NCBI GenBank assembly: GCA_963589585.1
Contig: CAVALG010000012.1
Location: 1 to 14,128, forward strand
Direction of reading: 5' to 3'
Source of the DNA: CAVALG01 sp963589585
Lineage (GTDB): Bacteria; Bacillota; Clostridia; Oscillospirales; Acutalibacteraceae
Length of the DNA: 14,128 nucleotides
A program made the translations under genes and the position numbers. The notes beneath the pieces were generated by a model. It made no database searches. It was given only the letters and a program-made list of their open reading frames with translations, and was not told the DNA's origin. This document shows, one piece after another, positions 5,850-13,499 of the stretch. Each line of letters starts with the position of its first letter. Within the stretch, counting starts at the first letter, position 1.

Positions 5850-7124
5850 TCAGTCTAACGAGATAAGCCCCATATTGAGCATATTTTGAGCCGCTTTCAT
5901 AACGCCGATTTTGGCGCTGTCAAAATTCAGTCCGCCCTGCATCCAAACGGCAAACGGTTCGCGCAGCGGAGCGTCGGCTGAAAGTTCTATTGACGAGCCG
6001 CCCGTGAAGGCGCCTGCCGCCATAATCACCTTAGAGTCATACCCCGGCATATCCCACGCCTCGGGTACAACATTGGCGTCTATCGGGGCGCCGCTTTGCA
6101 GCCCTTTGCAAAATTCCTCAAGATTACGCGAATTTTTAAGTTTTATGCACTGTATGATATCGGCGCGCGGCTCCTGCGGTTCGGGCGTTACTTCAAACCC
6201 CAAACGCTTAAACAGCGCCGCGGCGAATATTGCGGTTTTAACCGCTTCGCCCACTATATGCGGAGCGTTGAAAAGCCCCATAAACAATTCACGCGTATGA
6301 CCGAGCGTTGCGCCGACCTCTGCACCGACCCCAGGTGCGGTCAACCTGTAAGCGCATTTTTCCACAAGGCCGCTTTTTCCGCATATATAGCCGCCCGTAG
6401 GGGCAATTCCGCCGCCGGGGTTTTTAATAAGCGAGCCTGCCATTATATCCACACCGCAGGCAGACGGCGTTTCATACTCTGTAAATTCGCCGTAGCAGTT
6501 ATCAAGCATAACCACGGTTTGGGGCGACGCCGATTTTACCGCACAAACTAGTTCTTTGATTTCTGCGGCAGTAAGGCTGGGCCTTAAACTATATCCGCGC
6601 GAGCGCTGTATGTAAGCAACGCGCGGCTGCTTTGTCGCAAGTTGTTTTAATATTTCTGGCATATCGGGTTTACCGCAGCCGTCCAACTCCACTTCACTGT
6701 ATTTAATGCCGAAATCGGCAAGCGAACCGTCCGAAAATTCGTCAATTCCCAAGACGCCTATAAGGGTGTCATACGGTCTGCCTGTAAGGCTAAGCATTTC
6801 GTCCCCCGGGCGAAGTATGCCGAACAGCATAACCGTAAGCGCATGCGTACCCGAAACGAAATTGTGGCGTATAAGCGCGGATTCACACTCCATACAGTCG
6901 GCAAACACTTTTTCAAGCGCGTCACGCCCCCTGTCGCCGTAGCCGTAGCCTGTACTGGGCGCAAAGTGCGACTCGCCTATTCCGTTATCTATAAACGCCT
7001 TTAAAACGCGCTGCTGATTATACGCCGTAATCTCGGCGGTTCTGCTAAACGCCTCTTGGCACTCTTTAAGCACTTCATCACACAAAGCCGAAAGCGCCGA
7101 ATCAAACTCAAAAAAACTTTTCAT
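5850..7124 (-). CDS. YnbB-like PLP-dependent enzyme (methionine gamma-lyase family, 'aluminium resistance' type)
   Basis: A 424-aa fold-type-I PLP enzyme at the family's usual length. The cofactor lysine is K234 in GSLIKNPGGG, D208 in VVMLDNCYGEF should contact the pyridine nitrogen, and HNFVSGTHAL (87-96) forms the phosphate-side loop. The N-terminal ESHFAPSTGYGYGDRGRDALEKVFA block and a GGLNFDSAKIGVMKA-type C terminus are typical of B. subtilis YnbB relatives. The family is annotated as C-S lyase or aluminium-resistance protein, but the true reaction is poorly established. In many Firmicutes it lies near glnA/hfq genes (family knowledge); here it follows an acetyltransferase gene by only 3 nt, which suggests translational coupling because no strong ribosome binding site is seen. 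Confidence 0.86.
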   Translation of the reverse strand: MKSFFEFDSALSALCDEVLKECQEAFSRTAEITAYNQQRVLKAFIDNGIGESHFAPSTGYGYGDRGRDALEKVFADCMECESALIRHNFVSGTHALTVMLFGILRPGDEMLSLTGRPYDTLIGVLGIDEFSDGSLADFGIKYSEVELDGCGKPDMPEILKQLATKQPRVAYIQRSRGYSLRPSLTAAEIKELVCAVKSASPQTVVMLDNCYGEFTEYETPSACGVDIMAGSLIKNPGGGIAPTGGYICGKSGLVEKCAYRLTAPGVGAEVGATLGHTRELFMGLFNAPHIVGEAVKTAIFAAALFKRLGFEVTPEPQEPRADIIQCIKLKNSRNLEEFCKGLQSGAPIDANVVPEAWDMPGYDSKVIMAAGAFTGGSSIELSADAPLREPFAVWMQGGLNFDSAKIGVMKAAQNMLNMGLISLD

Positions 7125-7127
7125 AAC

Positions 7128-7868
7128 TTAACCGTTCCCCATTTTAACAAGACAATATGTATCGGTTTCTGTAAAACCGCATTTTTTGTAAAATTCCGCC
7201 GTACCCTTACCTGCAACCGTAAACACCTCACGGTTTTCGCTTACAAGTTCACTTATAAGGGCAGAAAGCACGGCACGACCCAGACCATTGCCGCGCTCCT
7301 GCGGCGCTGTGCAAACCGCGCCGATAAGGGCGAAGTTTTTGTTTTCGACCGAAGTAATGGCGATTGCGCCCGAACAGTATTTAACACGCGCAGCGCCGTG
7401 GCGCATACGGTGCGATATATCTGTATAAAAATACTCGCGCGGCGGTAAATTGATTTCCCCGTCTGCACCGTTTTTTAACAGCGTATAAATTTCGTCAAGC
7501 GCTGCAGACGAATTGAAATTATTTTTAACAGGAACTTGTCCGCCCGAAAAGCGCATAATTTTGCGTTCGGTTTGGGGCTTGACACCTAGAATACGCGCGG
7601 AAGCACCCGTGCAGTAAAATTCCGTATAGCCCAAAAATTTTGCAAAATCAAAAATCTCGCCCGGTTCTGCACCTACAATGCAAGACACCGTTAAAGTGCC
7701 GCCGAAGGTAAACAAAACCGCCGTTATTTTGCCGCTTATTATTTGATGCCAACACAAAAACAGTGATGTATCGCCGTCGTAAAGTCCGTATAGGCAGGCA
7801 GCTTTTTGTGCGGTTATATCTCCGCTGTTTTCGCCGAGCGGCGGACAACTTTCACACAGCCGTATCAT
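7128..7868 (-). CDS. GNAT-family N-acetyltransferase
   Basis: A 246-aa protein whose C-terminal half carries the GNAT acetyl-CoA motif: VCTAPQERGNGLGRAVLSAL (185-204), followed by VFTVAGKGTAEFYKKCGFTETD, matching the motif-B Tyr/Phe-Lys-Cys-Gly-Phe signature. The first 140 residues are not recognised; they may be a degenerate second GNAT-like domain. The ATG at 7868 overlaps the upstream stop codon (ATGA), which favours it over a start at 7964 that would overlap the peptidase gene by 100 nt. The ribosome binding site is weak, so translation probably depends on coupling. Substrate unknown; neighbouring peptidase and PLP enzyme genes make an amino acid or peptide conceivable, but that is inference. 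Confidence 0.8.
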   Translation of the reverse strand: MIRLCESCPPLGENSGDITAQKAACLYGLYDGDTSLFLCWHQIISGKITAVLFTFGGTLTVSCIVGAEPGEIFDFAKFLGYTEFYCTGASARILGVKPQTERKIMRFSGGQVPVKNNFNSSAALDEIYTLLKNGADGEINLPPREYFYTDISHRMRHGAARVKYCSGAIAITSVENKNFALIGAVCTAPQERGNGLGRAVLSALISELVSENREVFTVAGKGTAEFYKKCGFTETDTYCLVKMGNG

Positions 7869-8872
7869 TTGCAAAGATGCGGCAACAGAGCGGAAACCAA
7901 GTTTTTCACCGCTTTTACATCTTCTATATCCGCAACCGAAGACGGCGAATGGATATACCTGCACGGGACAGACAGCGCCGCTGTTTTAACTCCGCCGCGG
8001 CTTAGGTGTATTTTGCCCGAGTTGTTACCGCCTGCAACCGCAGATTTTATTTGGTGCGGTATGCCGTTTTCACGAGCGGTGTTCACAACTTCTTTAAAAA
8101 GTTCCTTATCGTACAGTGTCCCGTTATCCATAAACGAGATTGTTACGCCTTCGCCCACGCGGCAGACCTTATCTTCTTCGGGTACGCCGCAGATATCGGC
8201 AGCGGTTGTTGATTCCAGCACAAGGCATATATCCGGGGCAACCGAATAGGCGGCGGCTGTTGCGCCGCGGCAGCCTATTTCTTCACCCGTTGTAAATGTT
8301 GCGTAAAAATCGTATTCCGACGGCTGTTTTAAAAGATTTAAAAGAACCGCAACGCCTGCACGGTCATCAATCGCCTTTGATTTTAAAAGGCTGCCCATTT
8401 TAAAGGGCGGTTCGGCAAATGCGACCAAACTGCCTAAGGGGAGCTTTGCAAGCGCTTCTTCACGGCTTTTTGCGCCTATATCTATAACTATATCGCTTTT
8501 TTTAACGGGTTTGCCCGTTTCGTCTTTTTCTAACAGGTGTATAGGTTTTGTAACCGTAGCGCCGTTTACATCGCCGCACCTTACGGCGCGCGCCGCCAGC
8601 ACGGCAGGCTCAATTCCGCCGACAGTTTCAAATTTTAAAAAGCCGTTTTCGTCGGCAGCTGTAACTATCAGCCCCACTTCGTCCATATGGGCGTCTATCA
8701 TTACTTTTTTTGACGATCTGTTTTTGCCCTTTTTAAAGGCTATCAGATTGCCGAGGGCGTCTGTTTTCACCTCGGCGCTGTCGCCTATTTCTTTTATCAA
8801 AAATTCACGCAGAGCGGATTCGCCGCCCGAAACTGCGTCAATTTCGCAAAGTTTTATTAAAAGTTCCTCCAT
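7865..8872 (-). CDS. M42-family metallopeptidase/aminopeptidase (paralogue 1)
   Basis: A 335-aa cytoplasmic dinuclear-metal peptidase. Metal and catalytic residues appear in order: H62 in IDAHMDEVG, D169 in AIDDRAG, E197/E198 in TGEEIG, E220 in LVLES and H308 in YIHSPSS. M42 enzymes (glutamyl aminopeptidase/TET/FrvX group) trim short peptides and often form dodecamers. The second-metal position is Glu (E220), whereas the tandem neighbour has Asp (D226), so specificity probably differs. The ATG at 8872 follows AGGGGG and gives exactly the length of the neighbour; an extra 18 codons to 8926 would overlap the upstream gene. It starts 7 nt after paralogue 2 and overlaps the GNAT gene by 4 nt. Confidence 0.9.
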   Translation of the reverse strand: MEELLIKLCEIDAVSGGESALREFLIKEIGDSAEVKTDALGNLIAFKKGKNRSSKKVMIDAHMDEVGLIVTAADENGFLKFETVGGIEPAVLAARAVRCGDVNGATVTKPIHLLEKDETGKPVKKSDIVIDIGAKSREEALAKLPLGSLVAFAEPPFKMGSLLKSKAIDDRAGVAVLLNLLKQPSEYDFYATFTTGEEIGCRGATAAAYSVAPDICLVLESTTAADICGVPEEDKVCRVGEGVTISFMDNGTLYDKELFKEVVNTARENGIPHQIKSAVAGGNNSGKIHLSRGGVKTAALSVPCRYIHSPSSVADIEDVKAVKNLVSALLPHLCK

Positions 8873-8879
8873 TTGCCCG

Positions 8880-9887
8880 TTACCCCCTAAAAGCATATTC
8901 GCACAAAAGGCGAGCAGTACTTTCAATATCGCCGAGGTCTACAACCTCCTGCGGCGTGTGCATATTTCTTATAGGTATTGAAATAAGACCCGTTTCCACA
9001 CCTGCGCGGTTCACCGATATAGCATCGGCATTTGTGCCTGTCCTGCCGCCCATAACCTCAACCGTATAGGGTATTTCGGCTGAGTCGGCAAGAGCCTTTA
9101 GTTTATCGCTCATCGGGTAAGAGAGTGCAGGCGAAATGCCTATCATCGCTCCCGTTCCGAGTTTTGCGGTCTTATCGGGGTCGATATTCGGGGTGTTGCC
9201 GAAACTTACATCTACGGCGATTGCCTTTTGCGGATCAATTGCAAAAGTGCTTGTTTTTGCGCCTCGCATTGAAAGTTCTTCGGCATCGCTAAACAGAAAA
9301 ATCACCGTATATTCGGGAGTACCTTCAAGCCGTATCAGGCGCGCAGCCTCAATAAGCGCGGCAACCCCTGCGCGGTCGTCAAGCGATTTAGCCGCCATCA
9401 TTTTGTCGGACAACATACGGGCAGAAGGGGCAAAAGTCACGCGGCTGCCGAGAGGAATTAAATCCTTTGCTTTTTCGCCGAGTCCCGTGTCAATACACAG
9501 TTTATCAATCGTCGGTTGGGCGGCGCCGTCCTTTTTCAAATGCGGCGGAGTGCTGCAAAACACGCCGTTATAACATTTTTCGTCCGTACCGTAAATACAA
9601 ACAGGCTGAGCGGCAAGTATGCGCGCGTCAATTCCGCCTGCAGGCGCAACCCTTAAAAACCCGTCATCGCTTACGCTTGTTACAACCATACCGATTTCGT
9701 CAATATGCGCGTCAAACATCAGTGTGCGGTCGCTGTTGCCCTTTATTACAGCGGTAACGCTTTTACCGTCGGACTTAACCTCGTCCGCATATTCGCCTAT
9801 TGCGCCTGCCGCTTTGTTTACGGCGGATTTAAGTCCGCCGAAACCCGCGCAATTGCAAAGCTGCATTAAAAGTTCTTTAAGTTCCAT
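8880..9887 (-). CDS. M42-family metallopeptidase/aminopeptidase (paralogue 2)
   Basis: Also 335 aa, with the same order of active-site motifs: H61 in FDAHIDEIG, D170 in SLDDRAG, E203/E204 in SDAEELSMRGA, D226 in AVDVSFGNTP and H310 in NMHTPQEVVDLGDIE. The GRTGTNADAI segment (281-290), typical of the family, is present. Identity to paralogue 1 is clear only around the motifs, so the duplication looks old. Its ATG at 9887 has AAAGGGG about 8 nt upstream. It follows murD by 42 nt. A role in recycling peptides in the cytoplasm is expected; a specific link to wall peptides is only suggested by murD being next door. Confidence 0.9.
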   Translation of the reverse strand: MELKELLMQLCNCAGFGGLKSAVNKAAGAIGEYADEVKSDGKSVTAVIKGNSDRTLMFDAHIDEIGMVVTSVSDDGFLRVAPAGGIDARILAAQPVCIYGTDEKCYNGVFCSTPPHLKKDGAAQPTIDKLCIDTGLGEKAKDLIPLGSRVTFAPSARMLSDKMMAAKSLDDRAGVAALIEAARLIRLEGTPEYTVIFLFSDAEELSMRGAKTSTFAIDPQKAIAVDVSFGNTPNIDPDKTAKLGTGAMIGISPALSYPMSDKLKALADSAEIPYTVEVMGGRTGTNADAISVNRAGVETGLISIPIRNMHTPQEVVDLGDIESTARLLCEYAFRG

Positions 9888-9929
9888 TACATATGCCCCT
9901 TTTTACAGTCCGTTGTTATTTTAGGCAAA

Positions 9930-11309
9930 TCAAAGACTGTTTACAAGTTTTTTAAAGTGGTCGCCCCTTGCCATAAAGTTGGGGTAAGAGTCAAAACTGG
10001 CGGACGCCGGACTGAGCGTTACTATATCTCCGCTTTCGGCGTTTTCGTGTGCGACGGCAACCGCTTTTTCCAAATCTTCTACCCTTATTATTTTCGGACT
10101 GCCGTTATAGGCAGAGTCGCCCTTTACCGCCTGTTCTATTTTGTCCGCCGTAGCGCCCGTAAGTATAAGCAGTTTTACCTTTTCTATGGCCACGGGGGCA
10201 AGCGGCTCAAACGGAACATGCTTATCGTATCCGCCGGCGATAAGTATAACCTTTTGGTCAAAAGCCTTAAGTCCTGCAATTGTACGCGTTGGGCTTGTTG
10301 CTATGGAATCGTTATAATATTTAACACCGTCAAGTTCGCGCACAGGCTCAATGCGGTGTTCAACACCCTTAAATTCGCGCGCTACGCGGCATATACTGTC
10401 AGCCCCGGCATAACCCCAAACGGCAGAAATCGCTGCAAGGTAGTTGGCAACATTATGGTCGCCGAGCAGGGCAATTTCGCTGCGGTTTATAATAGGAACC
10501 GACATACCGCGGTACGCCATATTAAGCGTTCCCTCCCCGTCAAGATATGCGCCGTTATCCACTTTACCGGAAAGAGAGAAGAACATTGTCTGCCCCCTTA
10601 CAAGATCGGCAAATCCTGCGGTTATTGAGTTTTCGGCATTAAGGACGGTGCGTGAGAAAGCGTTTTGGTGCAGCAAAATATTTTTCTTGGCGGAAATATA
10701 TTCGTCCATATCCTTGTGTATATCAAGATGATTGGGCGCAACATTGGTTACAACCGCAACATCGGGCCCTTTACGCATTGAAATAAGCTGGAAAGAAGAA
10801 AGTTCCACAACAACAAAATCGTCAGCCGAAATATGCTCTATATCGGGCAGCAGCGGATGACCGATATTACCGCCGATATGAACTTTTTTACCCTCGGCTT
10901 CAAGCATTTTGGCAATAAGGGTTGTGGTTGTGGTTTTTCCGTCCGACCCCGTAACGGCAAATATCGTTGCAGGGCATAAATCAAAAAACACTTCCATTTC
11001 GCTTGTTACGGCGATACCGTTGCGGCGCGCCTCAACAAATTCGGGAAGATAGAAATTCATACCGGGGGTACGGAAGATTATATCCACCTCTAAATTTTTA
11101 AGATAATCGGGTCCTAAGCGGAGCACCGCGCCGCGCTCCTCAAGCCTGTCGGCAAGCGGACCTATCTGCTCGCGTGTGCGCCTGTCGCACGCATAGACCC
11201 TTGCGCCTTTATCGAGAAAATCAAAAATAAGCGGAGTGTTGCTTATGCCTATTCCGCAAAGCGCGATTTTCTTACCCTCTATTTTTGAAAAAAACTGTTT
11301 AAAATCCAT
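9930..11309 (-). CDS. murD: UDP-N-acetylmuramoyl-L-alanine--D-glutamate ligase MurD
   Basis: A 459-aa Mur ligase of normal length acting in the cytoplasmic phase of peptidoglycan synthesis: it adds D-Glu to UDP-MurNAc-L-Ala using ATP. The N-terminal Rossmann-like UDP-binding region has ALCGIGISN (16-24) and FRTPGMN (79-85). The ATP P-loop is VTGSDGKTTTTT (119-130). VELSSFQL (168-175), NVAPNHLDIH (189-198), a Lys in SAKKNI expected to be carbamylated, GDHNVANYLAA (283-293) and NDSIATSPT complete the ligase signature. The start at ATG 11309 is fixed by AAGGAG 9 nt upstream; an ATG at 11339 has no such site. No other murein genes are adjacent, so this is a detached murD rather than part of a dcw cluster. 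Confidence 0.93.
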   Translation of the reverse strand: MDFKQFFSKIEGKKIALCGIGISNTPLIFDFLDKGARVYACDRRTREQIGPLADRLEERGAVLRLGPDYLKNLEVDIIFRTPGMNFYLPEFVEARRNGIAVTSEMEVFFDLCPATIFAVTGSDGKTTTTTLIAKMLEAEGKKVHIGGNIGHPLLPDIEHISADDFVVVELSSFQLISMRKGPDVAVVTNVAPNHLDIHKDMDEYISAKKNILLHQNAFSRTVLNAENSITAGFADLVRGQTMFFSLSGKVDNGAYLDGEGTLNMAYRGMSVPIINRSEIALLGDHNVANYLAAISAVWGYAGADSICRVAREFKGVEHRIEPVRELDGVKYYNDSIATSPTRTIAGLKAFDQKVILIAGGYDKHVPFEPLAPVAIEKVKLLILTGATADKIEQAVKGDSAYNGSPKIIRVEDLEKAVAVAHENAESGDIVTLSPASASFDSYPNFMARGDHFKKLVNSL

Positions 11310-11341
11310 TGTCGCTTTCTCCTTTTCGGTAATTTTCATTA

Positions 11342-11369
11342 GGCGTAACAGGTTCTGCCCCTGTAAGCC
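11342..11369 (-). repeat. 28-nt hairpin between ABC gene and murD (copy B)
   Basis: GGC at 11342-11344 pairs with GCC at 11367-11369, and AACAGG at 11347-11352 faces CCTGT at 11360-11364. It matches the tRNA-Ala leader hairpin at 4034-4061 at 20 of 28 positions without gaps. It has no following U tract, so it is not a terminator. It touches the ABC stop codon and lies 32 nt before the murD start. Confidence 0.55.
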
Positions 11370-13138
11370 TATCGTATATCGTCATATATTTTGTAAAGTT
11401 CGCTGTACCTGCCGCCTTTTTTAAGAAGTTCGGCGTGGCTGCCGCGCTCAACTACTTTACCGCCGCCGTCAATAACCAAAATTTCATCGGCATTTTTAAC
11501 GGTTGTAAGGCGGTGGGCGATTATAAGCGTTGTTCTGCCTTCGGACAACCGCCCGAGCGACTCCTGCACTACACGCTCGCTTTCATTATCAAGCGCCGAA
11601 GTGGCTTCGTCCAAAATAAGTATCGGCGGATCTTTTAAAAATACGCGCGCTATGGAAATACGCTGTTTCTGACCGCCCGAAAGTTTAACCCCTCGCTCGC
11701 CGACATATGTATCATACCCGTCGGGCAGTTCGGTTATAAATCCGTCAGCCCCCGCAAGGCGCGCCGCACGGCGTATATCTTCATCGGTTGCACCGGGCTT
11801 GCCGTAGGCGATATTATCCTTAACCGAGCCCGAAAACATATATACATCCTGTTGGACTATACCTATATTTTGCCTCAAAGAGCGCAATGTATAATCGCGA
11901 ATATCGGTACCGTCAATTTTTATGCAGCCGCCGCACACATCGTAAAAACGGGGAATAAGCGATGAAACGGTTGTTTTGCCGCCGCCCGACGGACCTACAA
12001 GCGCCACAGTTTTGCCTGCGCCTATATGCATATTAAACCCATCAAGAACCGCGCCGTTTTCAGCCGAATATTTAAACGAAACATTGCAAAATTCAATATC
12101 GCCGTTTGCGTTTTTAAGTGGAACCGCACCCTCACGGTCGGTAATATCGGGCTCTATATCCATTATTTCAAAAAATCTTTCAATACCCGTCATACCGCGC
12201 TGAAACTGCTCGCCGAACTCTACAATTCGGCGTATTGAGCCGAGCAGGGTGCTTACAAAAAGCAGAAATGCCACAAGGTCAGCCGCCGAAATATATCCGC
12301 CGCGCATAAAAAATGCGCCGACAATTACAACTATTATATACATAAGCCCGTCAAACAGCCGTGTTGAGCATTGAAACGCACCCATTACTTTATATATATT
12401 CCGTTTGGTATCCAAAAAAGCAATATTCCCTTTTTGAAATTTTTTACGCTCGGTTTCCTCGCCCGTAAAAGACTTTACCACGCGTATGCCCAAAAGGCTA
12501 TCCTCAACATCGGCGTTGAGTTCGCCTATTTGGCGGCGTGAGTCCATAAATCCCTTACGCATACGCTTATTAAAAACGCTTAGTATTATAACCATAGGCG
12601 GTATTACGGCAAATACGATAAGCGTCATAGGCACGCTCATAGTGCAAAGAATGACAAAGGACGCGATTATTTTAATAGCGGTTATAAACAGTTCCTCGGG
12701 GCAGTGGTGGGCAAATTCGGTAACATCAAAGAGGTCATGCGTTATGCGCGACATTATAGAGCCTATTTTAGCCCCGTCATAATACGAAAAAGAAAGCTTT
12801 TGCAGATGGTCGAACATATCGGTACGCAGGTCGGTTTCTATTTTTGCGCCCGTAATATGCCCGACTGTAGCCATAAAGTAGTATGCGGCGGCATCAATAA
12901 GCCGCAGAGCAATATAAAATCCGCCTGCCGACAAGATAAATTTAGTAGTCAGCAGAGAAATATCCTCTGTGGCGGCGTTGGTAATTTGCCTGACTATCAT
13001 AGGCAGGGCAAGTTCGCACACGGTGGTAAGTGCCGCAAAGAACAAATCCAACCCAACTACGCCGGCATAGCGCCGGTAATACGGCAGAAAGCGTTTTATA
13101 TTGTTACGATTTTTGCCGATATTCGCCCTTTTGCCCAT
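11369..13138 (-). CDS. ABC exporter half-transporter (fused permease and ATPase, MsbA/MdlB type)
   Basis: A 589-aa protein. An N-terminal exporter membrane domain with about six segments (residues 25-310) includes the coupling-helix region LSFSYYDGAKIGSIMSRITHD. The ATPase domain follows, with Walker A GPSGGGKTT (382-390), a Q-loop Gln near 429, signature LSGGQ (486-490), Walker B ILILDEA (506-512) and H-loop His542. It should act as a dimer in the cytoplasmic membrane, exporting a lipid, drug or peptide; the substrate cannot be told. No second half-transporter gene is adjacent, so a homodimer is more likely. The ATG at 13138 has a GGAAAGGCGG ribosome binding site upstream; a longer frame to 13216 would run through the promoter. 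The gap to murD is 59 nt. Confidence 0.92.
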   Translation of the reverse strand: MGKRANIGKNRNNIKRFLPYYRRYAGVVGLDLFFAALTTVCELALPMIVRQITNAATEDISLLTTKFILSAGGFYIALRLIDAAAYYFMATVGHITGAKIETDLRTDMFDHLQKLSFSYYDGAKIGSIMSRITHDLFDVTEFAHHCPEELFITAIKIIASFVILCTMSVPMTLIVFAVIPPMVIILSVFNKRMRKGFMDSRRQIGELNADVEDSLLGIRVVKSFTGEETERKKFQKGNIAFLDTKRNIYKVMGAFQCSTRLFDGLMYIIVVIVGAFFMRGGYISAADLVAFLLFVSTLLGSIRRIVEFGEQFQRGMTGIERFFEIMDIEPDITDREGAVPLKNANGDIEFCNVSFKYSAENGAVLDGFNMHIGAGKTVALVGPSGGGKTTVSSLIPRFYDVCGGCIKIDGTDIRDYTLRSLRQNIGIVQQDVYMFSGSVKDNIAYGKPGATDEDIRRAARLAGADGFITELPDGYDTYVGERGVKLSGGQKQRISIARVFLKDPPILILDEATSALDNESERVVQESLGRLSEGRTTLIIAHRLTTVKNADEILVIDGGGKVVERGSHAELLKKGGRYSELYKIYDDIR

Positions 13139-13182
13139 AAACCGATTCCGCCTTTCCGCAAAACATACATTTACATTATAAT

Positions 13183-13211
13183 ATAGTAACACATTTATTA
13201 CGGCACGGCAA
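13183..13211 (-). promoter_or_regulatory. Possible promoter for the ABC-murD operon
   Basis: On the minus strand TTGCCG (13211-13206) is 17 nt from TACTAT (13188-13183), about 45 nt upstream of the ABC start. A TATAAT (13180-13175) also lies here but lacks a good -35 partner, so the exact start is uncertain. Confidence 0.5.
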
Positions 13212-13271
13212 GACAAAAAAGCAATTGCCGCCGCCCGAAACGGAATTTTTTAAAAAATTGAAAAATAAGGC

Positions 13272-13300
13272 TTGATTTTTCATATGCGTTGTGATATTAT
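13272..13300 (+). promoter_or_regulatory. Promoter for tRNA-Arg with upstream A/T palindrome
   Basis: TTGATT (13272-13277) and TATTAT (13295-13300) are 17 nt apart, ending 28 nt before the tRNA. A TATAAT overlaps at 13298-13303 but would need a 20-nt spacer. A perfect 16-bp A/T palindrome (13244-13259) just upstream could serve as an UP element. Confidence 0.68.
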
Positions 13301-13327
13301 AATATGGCGGTTTATAAATGCCGTTAT

Positions 13328-13404
13328 GCGCTGATAGCTCAGCTGGATAGAGTGTCTGACTACGAATCAGAAGGTCGGGGGTTCGAGTCCCTTTCAGCGC
13401 GCCA
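13328..13404 (+). tRNA. tRNA-Arg (anticodon ACG)
   Basis: A 77-nt cloverleaf with acceptor stem GCGCTGA/TCAGCGC, D arm GCTC/GAGT, anticodon arm TCTGA-CTACGAA-TCAGA with ACG at 34-36 (A34 normally deaminated to inosine, reading CGN codons), T loop TTCGAGT, discriminator G and an encoded CCA. Confidence 0.96.
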
Positions 13405-13405
13405 T

Positions 13406-13443
13406 AAAAAAAGCACTTAAGCTTTACGCTTAAGTGCTTTTTT
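13406..13443. terminator. Bidirectional terminator for tRNA-Arg and the surface protein
   Basis: A perfect 12-bp stem AAGCACTTAAGC (13411-13422) with GCTTAAGTGCTT (13428-13439), flanked by an A run on the left and a T run on the right, so a U tract follows the stem on both strands. Confidence 0.9.
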
Positions 13444-13460
13444 GATTGCCCAATATTTTT

Positions 13461-13492
13461 TTTCGGGGTGACGGTTAGCCGCCACCCCGAAA
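13461..13492 (+). terminator. Second hairpin, probable back-up terminator
   Basis: TTTCGGGGTG (13461-13470) pairs with CACCCCGAAA (13483-13492), with an inner GG/CC pair, followed by TTTTTG on the plus strand. On the minus strand the stem is followed by A residues, so it works best for plus-strand transcripts passing the first terminator. Confidence 0.65.
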
Positions 13493-13499
13493 TTTTTGT

